Below, one piece after another: positions 52,505-60,700 of a stretch of 64,000 bases of DNA. The stretch lies in NCBI GenBank assembly GCA_016234555.1, contig JACRBJ010000012.1:62001-126000 (forward strand). Reading direction: 5' to 3'. Within the stretch, counting starts at the first letter, position 1. Every line of letters starts with the position of its first letter. Source of the DNA: Chloroflexota bacterium. GTDB taxonomy: Bacteria > Chloroflexota > Anaerolineae > Anaerolineales > Villigracilaceae. The notes under the pieces are model-generated. The model saw only the letters and a program-made list of their open reading frames with translations, was not told the DNA's origin and did no database searches. The translations under genes and the position numbers were made by a program.

Positions 52505-53686
52505 ATGAAAACTTTTCAATCCCGTTTAGGTATTAAATTATTTCTTTCCTACTTTGTCGTGATTCTGGTGGGCATGTTTGTCATTGGGATTATAACCAAC
52601 CTGACGACGCCAGCCGCCTATGCGCGTCATCTATTATTCATGGAACAACAGATGGGTGGCAGTGGGATGGGACAGGGACAGGGAATGGGGATGGGTCAGG
52701 GAGAAGGACTGGGCTTTGGACAGGGGCAAGGACAGGGCAGTGGAATGATGGGGAGCTTCTACCAGAACTTTCGGAATACGTTCAATGAAGCATTGGTTGT
52801 TGCTGTGATTGCAGCCTCCATTGTGGCACTCGCGGTTAGTTATGTCTTTAGCAGGAGTATCCTTGCGCCTGTGCAGGTGATGAAGAATGCCAGTCTGCGC
52901 ATCGCCGAGGGTCATTACGATGAACGTGTGGAGATGCGCGGGGAAGATGAACTTCATCAACTGGCGGGGAGTTTTAACAAGATGGCGGAGCAGTTGGAAC
53001 AGGTTGAGACCATGCGCCGACGGCTGATCGGCGATGTGGCTCACGAGCTTCGTACCCCGCTGACAGCCATCAAAGGCTCTGCCGAGGCGTTGATGGACGG
53101 TGTGCTTCCAGCCTCTGCCGAAACCTATTCCCAAATCCATGCCGAGGCGGAACGCCTGAGCCGATTGGTGGAAGACTTGCAGGAACTGAGCCGCGTCGAG
53201 TCCCGTGCCGTGCAATTGAACATTCACTCTGCGGATTCAACTTCCCTGATTCAAACAGTGACCAAACGCCTGCAGCATCAATTCGACGAAAAGCGGGTGA
53301 CGCTGACCCTCAGCCTGCCACACGACCCAATCCTTGTCCTCGCCGACGAAGACCGTATCATCCAGGTGCTCACCAATTTGATCGGCAATGCTTTGCAGTA
53401 CACGCCATCCAACGGGACGGTTACTGTCTCGATTGAACGCAATAAAAACGAGGCGCGAATTTCCATCCGCGATACGGGCTATGGAATCCCCGCCGAACAC
53501 CTCAAGCACATTTTTGACCGCTTTTATCGCGTGGACAAGTCCCGCTCGCGCGCGCACGGCGGCTCGGGCATTGGCTTGACCATTGCCAAACATCTCGTCG
53601 AAGCGCACGGCGGAAAAATCTGGGCGGAAAGCGATGGCGAAAATAAAGGCAGTGTGTTCGTGTTCACACTGCCTTTGGTTCATTGA
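52505..53686 (+). CDS. HAMP sensor histidine kinase with Gly/Gln/Met-rich sensor segment
   Basis: The 393-residue kinase has helix 1 at about 10-32, an extracytoplasmic segment of about 60 residues and helix 2 at about 95-115. A HAMP domain (about 115-168), HisKA (DVAHELRTPL, His180) and an HATPase (NLIGNALQYTPSNG, DTGYGI, GGSGIGLTIA) follow. The extracytoplasmic segment from about residue 42 to 78 is a run of G-Q-G, G-M-G and related triplets with six or more Met, unlike any folded sensor domain; it could bind a soft metal. The last codons contain a terminator hairpin for the opposite strand. Confidence 0.9.
   Translation: MKTFQSRLGIKLFLSYFVVILVGMFVIGIITNLTTPAAYARHLLFMEQQMGGSGMGQGQGMGMGQGEGLGFGQGQGQGSGMMGSFYQNFRNTFNEALVVAVIAASIVALAVSYVFSRSILAPVQVMKNASLRIAEGHYDERVEMRGEDELHQLAGSFNKMAEQLEQVETMRRRLIGDVAHELRTPLTAIKGSAEALMDGVLPASAETYSQIHAEAERLSRLVEDLQELSRVESRAVQLNIHSADSTSLIQTVTKRLQHQFDEKRVTLTLSLPHDPILVLADEDRIIQVLTNLIGNALQYTPSNGTVTVSIERNKNEARISIRDTGYGIPAEHLKHIFDRFYRVDKSRSRAHGGSGIGLTIAKHLVEAHGGKIWAESDGENKGSVFVFTLPLVH
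53645..53676 (-). terminator. Terminator of the leftward lipoprotein gene, inside the kinase 3' end
   Basis: A perfect 12-bp stem (AAAGGCAGTGTG with CACACTGCCTTT) encloses an 8-nt loop. On the minus strand it is followed by TTTATTTT, so it ends the leftward transcript while being translated on the plus strand as GSVFVFTLP. Confidence 0.75.
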
Positions 53687-53712
53687 GATTGCTTCGTTTC
53701 GCTTGCAATGAC
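53685..53712. repeat. Short dispersed-repeat-like palindrome
   Basis: ATTGC (53688-53692) and GCAAT (53705-53709) flank CTTCGTTTCGCTT-like sequence. The 28-nt stretch resembles the GAGATTGC...GCAATGAC repeats common between genes of many bacteria. It fills the gap between two convergent genes. Confidence 0.4.
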
Positions 53713-53714
53713 TT

Positions 53715-54386
53715 TCATTGTATTGGCTTCACCACGCCCACGTCCGATGGCGCGCCGCCGAAGAGGCTAATGTCAGTGCAGGAGGGTTTGTCCACGCGCA
53801 GGAGAAGAACATCATCGGACGAGGCGTCCACCTGGATGATGGTATCCTGCTGGTAGACTGAGTCAACTGTCAACTTGAGATTCACCTGATTCCCGACGGG
53901 CAGGTTGGGAACACATATCTTTTTATCGGGGTGTTCGCGGTCCTCGTCAATGGCGCGGAGAAGGGCGCAGGTGTTGGGTAAATCCGCTGTTCCCGTGTTT
54001 TTCACCGTCACGTACGCGTTGGTCACTTCGCCCATGCCGTGGGTGATATCGATGCCCGTGTTGCAGCCGAGGATATCCACTACCAGCGACTTGACCGGTG
54101 TGGAAGTCGGCACCGGTGTAAATGTCTCGGTGGGAGGAGGCAGTGTACTCGTCAGCGTGGGAGGTGGGGTATCGGTCATAGTCGGGCTGACTGGGATAAT
54201 CTCCGTCACGCCGGGGAAGAGGGTATTCGTCAGGGTCGGTGTGAAAATGATTGGTGTGGCTGTGATAATGTTCGGCGTTGGCGAGGGTGGGACAATCCAG
54301 GTCGGCACCGGCTGAGGGGCTGTCCCGAACACATCACATGCGGCGAGAAAAAAGACAAGCGCTAACAGGACAGATATCTTTTTCAT
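53715..54386 (-). CDS. Thr/Pro-rich lipoprotein of unknown function
   Basis: The 223-residue lipoprotein has lipobox FFLAAC (Cys17) and a Pro/Thr-rich stalk to about residue 95. The C-terminal domain of about 120 residues (GMGEVTNAYVTVKNTGTADLPNTC...) has the look of a CARDB-like beta-sandwich with two cysteines. Surface adhesion or a structural role is possible. On the minus strand TATAAT (54393-54398) ends exactly 6 nt before the ATG, inside the end of the glutaredoxin gene. Confidence 0.75.
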   Translation of the reverse strand: MKKISVLLALVFFLAACDVFGTAPQPVPTWIVPPSPTPNIITATPIIFTPTLTNTLFPGVTEIIPVSPTMTDTPPPTLTSTLPPPTETFTPVPTSTPVKSLVVDILGCNTGIDITHGMGEVTNAYVTVKNTGTADLPNTCALLRAIDEDREHPDKKICVPNLPVGNQVNLKLTVDSVYQQDTIIQVDASSDDVLLLRVDKPSCTDISLFGGAPSDVGVVKPIQ

Positions 54387-54393
54387 GACTTGA

Positions 54394-54690
54394 TTATACT
54401 CCCGCGCTTTTTAGACTCGATTGTATTCCAAACTTTTGCGCCAATTCCTCGTCGGATGGCTCAACCAAAAGTTCACCGTTGGGGAGGACGATGGTGGGAA
54501 TGATCCGTTTCCCGTTGTTGAGACTCTTTACAAACGGTGTCGCCCCCGGAACCTTATCGATGTCCACGTTTTCGTATTCGATTTTGTGGCGGTCGAAAAA
54601 ATCCTTTGCACGCCAGCAATCGGAGCACCATTCGGCGCTGTACATGGTAATGATGGACGGGTTCAGGTTGAACAGGCTTGATGTGGTCAT
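54394..54690 (-). CDS. Glutaredoxin-family (mycoredoxin-like) protein
   Basis: The 98-residue thioredoxin-fold protein has the active site WCSDCW (Cys22, Cys25), the cis-Pro loop RIIPTIVL and an NVDIDK strand typical of glutaredoxin-like proteins in bacteria that lack glutathione. It should reduce mixed disulfides. GAGGAAAA precedes the ATG. It ends 7 nt before the lipoprotein gene. Confidence 0.87.
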   Translation of the reverse strand: MTTSSLFNLNPSIITMYSAEWCSDCWRAKDFFDRHKIEYENVDIDKVPGATPFVKSLNNGKRIIPTIVLPNGELLVEPSDEELAQKFGIQSSLKSAGV

Positions 54691-54891
54691 GCGCGTTTTT
54701 CCTCGGTTGTTTGGGTGAATTTTACCCGAATGTTATTGTGAACTCGCCTCCCCGTCTCCGGGTGCTCTGGGACCTTTGGAAGCCATAAACTCTGACACCC
54801 CTTGTCCCATTTCTATGTTAAAATTGAAACCGCCTCGCTTTGATATGAAAATTAATATTCATTTTTGGTAAGCAGTGTACAGGGTGTCACA

Positions 54892-55752
54892 GTGTCGAAC
54901 CTAAAGAAATCATTTTTTTGGATTGCTTTTTACCTGCTGGTTGTGCTCGTCCTTGCCCAACTTGATCGTTCTGATACACCGGTCATCAACTTTGCCTCGT
55001 ATTTTTATCTTGTCGCAATTTTCCTTGTGCCGGTCATGATCTTTGTCCCATCCCTTCACAAGGTATCTGTGGCTGCGCCCATGTTTTTTTGGGGTGCAAT
55101 TTATTTTGCCCTCTTGCAGATTGTAGAGCGTGAACTGACGGCTGCGACCAACATCGAGGTGATCGTTCTCGAAATTGTGATTATCGAAGTCGGGGTGTGG
55201 CTTTCCTATCAACTTGCCACCGGGATTGCGCAATCCGAATCGTTGATGGATGTCCTTGCGCAGGGGACATTTCCACATCGTGCCACGGAATTGGATAAGG
55301 CGTCGGAGCAGATCAGGACCGAATTTGGGCGCAGCAGGCGTTATCACCGCCCACTGTCGCTACTGGTCGTGTATGCCTATCCAAAGGATGAGGAGGCGGT
55401 GCGCGAAATGCTGAAAAGTGTGCAGCACGATGTGCTTGCCCGCTTATCCAATGCCCGTGTTGGACAGGCGATTGGCGACACGATCCGACAGACCGATCTG
55501 CTTGTCCGCGATCACGTTGGACGTTTTATCGTCCTCTGCCCCGAGACCGAACTGGAAAGCGCCGGGTTTCTCGCCAAACGCGCCTGCAAAGCCGTTGAAG
55601 ACCGGACCGGGTTGCAGGTTGCCTGTGGGGTTGCATCCTTCCCTGACGAAGCTTTAACTTTCGAGGACCTGTTGAACCTGGCTCGTGACCATTCCAGGCA
55701 AATGCCGGTTGCAGACAAGCCGATTGACGCGCAGGAACAGATCGCGCAATGA
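54892..55752 (+). CDS. Membrane protein with degenerate GGDEF-like domain
   Basis: The 286-residue protein has four hydrophobic helices in about residues 7-115 and a C-terminal cyclase-like domain of about 150 residues (RSRRYHRPLSLLVVYAYP..., DLLVRDHVGRFIVLCPET). The GGDEF signature is replaced by DHVGRF, so diguanylate cyclase activity is unlikely; it may bind a nucleotide or serve as a regulator. GTG 54892 is preferred, with AGGGTG 5 nt upstream; an in-frame TTG at 54865 is possible. It overlaps the sugar transferase gene by 4 nt. Confidence 0.75.
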   Translation: MSNLKKSFFWIAFYLLVVLVLAQLDRSDTPVINFASYFYLVAIFLVPVMIFVPSLHKVSVAAPMFFWGAIYFALLQIVERELTAATNIEVIVLEIVIIEVGVWLSYQLATGIAQSESLMDVLAQGTFPHRATELDKASEQIRTEFGRSRRYHRPLSLLVVYAYPKDEEAVREMLKSVQHDVLARLSNARVGQAIGDTIRQTDLLVRDHVGRFIVLCPETELESAGFLAKRACKAVEDRTGLQVACGVASFPDEALTFEDLLNLARDHSRQMPVADKPIDAQEQIAQ

Positions 55753-56432
55753 CCAGCACAATGCTTACTCCAATCGACCAACAGGATTGGATCAATGCCT
55801 TCGATCCAAAGAAACGGTTTTTTCAGGGACGTTCCTACTTGTTTGCAAAACGGGCGATGGACCTTGTCCTCGTTCTTTTGAGCGCTCCGTTTTGGATTCC
55901 CCTGCTTGGCGTCCTTGCCGTGCTTATTAGAGTCACCTCTCCCGGTGCGCCGGCGTTGTTCACCCAATACCGCACCGGAAAAGGCGGCAAGCGTTTTCGA
56001 ATGTATAAGTTCCGCTCCATGGTGCCAAATGCGGAAGCTTTGAAGGAAAAATACGCCCATTTGAATGAACTGCAGTGGCCCGACTTCAAGATTACCAACG
56101 ACCCGCGCGTTACGAGGGTTGGAAGGATTCTACGGAAGACGAGTCTCGACGAATTACCCCAGTTGATTAATGTGCTTAAAGGTGAAATGAGCCTGGTCGG
56201 TCCGCGCCCCACCTCATTTGGAGCTGAGACCTATAAGTTGTGGCACACCGAACGGCTGGATGTCAAGCCCGGTCTGACAGGGTTGTGGCAAATTGTTGGG
56301 CGCGCCCAGCTTGAATTTGACGACCGCCTGCGCCTGGATATTGCCTACATCGAGAGGGCTGGGTTGTTGTTTGATATTGTTATTCTATTTCGCACTGTGG
56401 CGGCTGTATTCCAGCAGCGCGGGGCGCACTAG
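55749..56432 (+). CDS. Polyprenyl-phosphate sugar transferase (WcaJ/PglC-like)
   Basis: The 227-residue bacterial sugar transferase has one N-terminal hydrophobic segment (DLVLVLLSAPFWIPLLGVLAV), YKFRSM, KTSLDELPQLINVLKGEMS, GPRP and KPGLTGLWQI, the conserved phosphoglycosyltransferase motifs. It transfers a sugar phosphate to undecaprenyl phosphate to start exopolysaccharide or glycan assembly. The gene lies between the GGDEF-like and glycosyltransferase genes. Confidence 0.93.
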   Translation: MTSTMLTPIDQQDWINAFDPKKRFFQGRSYLFAKRAMDLVLVLLSAPFWIPLLGVLAVLIRVTSPGAPALFTQYRTGKGGKRFRMYKFRSMVPNAEALKEKYAHLNELQWPDFKITNDPRVTRVGRILRKTSLDELPQLINVLKGEMSLVGPRPTSFGAETYKLWHTERLDVKPGLTGLWQIVGRAQLEFDDRLRLDIAYIERAGLLFDIVILFRTVAAVFQQRGAH

Positions 56433-56435
56433 TAT

Positions 56436-57662
56436 ATGACATCCAGGCTGGCATATATTGTGTCGCGGTTTCCGAAGTTATCGGAAACCTTTATTTTGCG
56501 CGAGATGATAGCCGTCGAGCGGGGAGATTTTAGTGTCGATCTCTTTCCCTTGATTTTGGAGAAGCCCCCCGTTATTCACCCGGAAGCGGAACCCTGGTTA
56601 AAACGCCTGCATTATTGCCCCTGGCTTTCCGTGGAAATGGCGCGCGCAAATCTGCTTCAATTCTTTAAATCCCCGTTGAAATATCTTTCGTTGTGGCTTG
56701 CAATAGCGCGGGGAAACGCCAAAAGCCCAAAGTTCCTGGCAAGGGCAATTCTAATCCTGCCGAAGGCGGTACAAATGGCGGCGGAGATGAAGCGCGAAGG
56801 CGTTGCGCACGTCCACGCGCATTATGCAACACACCCGGCGCTGGCAGCCTGGATCGTACACAAGCTGACAGGGATTCCATACAGTGTGACTGTGCACGCT
56901 CACGACATCTTCGTGGACCGTTCGATGCTCGAATTGAAACTGCGCGATGCTGTATTTATTGCAGCCATTTCCGAGTACAACCGCGATTTCCTTGCCAGAC
57001 ACCTGGGCGAGTGGGTGCGGGAAAAAACGCACGTGGTTCATTGTGGAATTGAGCCTGGTTTGTATACCGGTTCGTCCGCGGATGGGGATGCTTCAAAGTT
57101 CAGAGTTACCAGCATCGGGAGCTTGCAGCCCTACAAAGGGATGCAGTATCTTGTGGAGGCTTGTGCCCTTTTACGCGACAGGGGGGTTCCCGTCAGTTGC
57201 AAGATTGTAGGCGAGGGGGAGGAGCGGACACGATTGGAGGGGCTGATTGCCAAATACGACCTCTCTCAAACTGTGGAATTGCTGGGTGCCAGGGACCAAA
57301 AGCAGGTGGCGTCGATACTTCGCCAGGCGCAGGTTTACGTCCAGCCGAGTGTCATCACACCGTCGGGGAAAATGGAGGGGATTCCAGTATCCATCATGGA
57401 GGCCTTTGCTGCTGGCTTGCCGGTGGTTGCATCCCAGCTTTCGGGAATCCCCGAGCTTGTAATCCCAAATGAAACAGGATACCTTGTCCCGCCTGAAGAG
57501 CCATCCCTTCTGGCTGACACGCTCGAACATGTATATCGCAACCCTGACGAGGCGGTTTCCTTTGCCCAGGCTGGACGGGAAAAGGTGCTCAGCGAGTTCC
57601 TGCTCGATGCCAACGTGGAAAAGCTGACCTCGTTTTTCCGTCGGACAATCGGTCAATCCTGA
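56436..57662 (+). CDS. GT4-family glycosyltransferase
   Basis: The 408-residue GT-B enzyme has an N-terminal YIVSRFPKLSETFILREM signature as in colanic-acid WcaL-like transferases. The C-terminal donor site has ITPSGKMEGIPVSIMEAFAAGLPVVA with the EX7E acidic pair. It starts 3 nt after the sugar transferase stop. It should extend the lipid-linked glycan begun by its neighbour. Confidence 0.92.
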   Translation: MTSRLAYIVSRFPKLSETFILREMIAVERGDFSVDLFPLILEKPPVIHPEAEPWLKRLHYCPWLSVEMARANLLQFFKSPLKYLSLWLAIARGNAKSPKFLARAILILPKAVQMAAEMKREGVAHVHAHYATHPALAAWIVHKLTGIPYSVTVHAHDIFVDRSMLELKLRDAVFIAAISEYNRDFLARHLGEWVREKTHVVHCGIEPGLYTGSSADGDASKFRVTSIGSLQPYKGMQYLVEACALLRDRGVPVSCKIVGEGEERTRLEGLIAKYDLSQTVELLGARDQKQVASILRQAQVYVQPSVITPSGKMEGIPVSIMEAFAAGLPVVASQLSGIPELVIPNETGYLVPPEEPSLLADTLEHVYRNPDEAVSFAQAGREKVLSEFLLDANVEKLTSFFRRTIGQS

Positions 57663-57758
57663 TTAAGGATGACTGTCCAAGCCTGCCAGTTTCTACAGCG
57701 GACTCTCAAAATCATTGCATCCCCCATATAAACGCTTGCCTTCGGGCGGAGAGTGTGC

Positions 57759-57770
57759 AATAATCGCCTC
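57759..57770 (+). promoter_or_regulatory. -10 box for a leaderless giant membrane protein mRNA
   Basis: AATAAT at 57759-57764 ends 6 nt before the ATG at 57771, with no ribosome site. Confidence 0.5.
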
Positions 57771-60700
57771 ATGCGATGTCCAAAATGTCAGAGTGGAAAT
57801 TTTGAGACAAACAAGCCCTGTCCGCAGTGCGGGTTTCAGGGCGAGGCGGCGAGACTCGAGGAGTTGGGTCATCTTCAATGGCTGTTGAATCAAATGGAGG
57901 GGTGGACGGAATTAAACGTTGAAGCAACGTCCCTTTTCAACCTGAAAAAAATCTATTCCACGCGTCTGAAAACGGCGCTGATTGATTTGGGGTTGCGCCC
58001 GCGTTCGTTCACGCCTTTCGAAGCTGAACACGCCTGGGTGAAGCTTGTTCACCTCGAGGCGCTCTTTGAGAAGGTGACCGAATGGAGCAATGCTGGCTAT
58101 TTCGTTTTGGATTTGCGTGACCCTGTTGTCACGCAGCGCGCCCACGCGGAGGAATTGCGCCAACGATTGGAGGATTATCAACGCCCCGACTTGCTGCAAA
58201 CCGACCAGACCCGACTCGATACTTTGAACTTCCTGCTCGATAACATTGACATTCTAAAATCCAGGAGATGGTTCAAGTCAAAGGTGGAGGCAGATCAAGC
58301 CGCTGCGCCGCTCAAAGCTGAGAGGCAGGAGATTCAAATCCGCCTTGGGCTGATTGCTGCGCCCAAGGTTGAGGAGCCAGTTCAGGCGGAAGTTGTTCCT
58401 GTAATCAAGCCTGTTGAAGCAGTGCCCGCTCTCCCGTCCAAGCCAATCCAGGAAAGATTCTGGACCGCCGTCCTCTCGGAGCGCACGCTTCAAGGGCTGA
58501 TCTTCTTCGGCATCCTCCTGCTGTTTGCCGCAGCAATCTCATTCGTCATCTGGGGCTGGAAGGATTTTCCCGCGCTTGTGCGTGTGGCGATTCCATCAGG
58601 TTTCACGGTTTTATTTTTCGCGCTGGGCTGGCTGGTTCAGACCAGGACCAAAATGCATCGCTCGGGAATTGCATTGAGCGCCATCGCCGCGCTGTTCATT
58701 CCGATTGACTGTTACATTACCTTCTTCACCTACACCTCGGCGACACGGGACTGGGGGAACTTCTGGTTCTGGACTTCGCTTCTCTGCGTGATTGCATATG
58801 TCGTATCAACCCTTGTGATACAAAGCCGCTTCTTTGGCTACCTGACTGGCATGGCTGTTGGAAGCCTTGCGATGTCAGTGATCGAAGTGACACGCGACTT
58901 CACTCATCTTTCGCAGGATTGGTTCACTGCCAGCCTCTCGGTTGTTGCGGCGGGAATGGTGATCCTTGCGGTGTGGATTGCGCGAACAAAAGAAGCGGGA
59001 CGTTGGCGTGTCTTTGCCGAGCCGTTCCGCTACTTGGGATTGATCGTCCCTGGCGTGCTGATGCCGTTGACCCTTGTCATGCGGCTGGTAACTCGTGACA
59101 CCTTCGACGCCCTGCACTACGCGATGACCGTCAACTGGTTCGTTGGCGGATTCATCTTCGGCTGGGGCGCGGTTCAATACCGTAGCCGCAGTTTGGGAAC
59201 TCTCGCTACGATTTCCCTGCCGATTTCGGTTTATATGGGACAGGCGGCTTTCTTCCACAACGCGAACATAAATCCCGCCTGGCATGCCTTCGGCTTGGCA
59301 TGTCTCACGCCCTTGTATTTGTACGTGGGTAAACGACTTCTGGACATAAAAGACGATTCGGTTTTGCAATCGCACGGACGCACCGCCACGACCTGGGGTG
59401 TTGCACTAGTCATTGTTGCGGCGCTTTACTCGTTGACCGACCTGGGAAGTGGCGCACCTGCGGCTGCCAGTCACGCCGTGTTGGCTTTCAGTGTGGCGAT
59501 GGCTTCGATTGTCTATCAGAGACCGCGCTATTTATATGGCGCGTCCTTCTTCTCCTTTACCGCGTTGACTTTTGTGATGACCGAACTGGAGTTGAATCTA
59601 TCCGATTTGAGTGTGGGGTGGATTTCGCTGGCGATCGGTCATATTTTGCTGGCGCTATATTTGGGGAAGAGGTTGTCAACGGACTCTGTAACGGATACAC
59701 GAACAGAAACAGATGGATGGCTCGAATATCTTTCGCCGCTTGTGGATGCGGCGTATGCAATTGCGGGACTTGCCCTCCTTCCGCCTTTGGCTCCATACAA
59801 CGGTGATAGGATGGTGTACGCACTGGGTAACTGGCTCATGCTTTCGGCGTGGGGAGCGCATCTGGCTTACAAGCAAACTCCAGGCTTTTTGACGAGAGAT
59901 GATGAAACAGACGCCTCTTCAAAAAAGAAGTGGTGGCTTACAGATTGGCTCTTGACGGGCGCGGTCTATCATTGGTTTGCCGCGCTGCCGCTTCCGCTTT
60001 GGGTGTGGATTACTTTTACTGTCAATGACCATCCAGCAGATTATCGCCTGCCATTGGCACTTGCAGTTCTAGCTTGGGGCATGGTCTTCGCCAGTCACTG
60101 GCTAAGGTTTACTGACTGGGCGTGTCGTATCCCGTGGCGTTTGGTGGGACTGGTGACAAGTGTTATAGCTGTGATATCTGCCTTCAATATCGCACCGCAT
60201 GGATACACTCCTCCATTAACTTTATTGCTGGTCGGCTTGCTGTACTTTGCAGATACCATCTCGTCGCTCGAAGCTGTTGAGTTTTATCCCGCAGGGTTGG
60301 TCACAGCCTGGGGACTGATGTCCCTGCTCGACAAGGCAGGCTGGGATACAGAACCCATCACCTTCAGCCTGTGCCTGTTGATTGTTGTTTATTTCCTGGC
60401 GGGGTTGGAGGCAGAGCGCAGGCGAAGCGCGACGTTCAAATTCCTCGCGCCGCTTTACGTCACCGCCCACCTGCTGACATTGTTTGCCCTCGCGCGGATT
60501 GCATTCAATCCGTTGGACGAGTTGCTTTTCTCCCAAAAGTGGACAGAAGCCATGCAGTTGTGGGGCGCCGCCGATTTGATAATTCTTGCAGCCATTTATG
60601 CGCTCTTTGCGTGGGGGTGCTACAAGGAAGGTTGGGCGCATGTGGCGGCATGGCTTGGCTGTGCGGGCGGTGGACTCATCGCCATCGTCTACAGCAGCGG

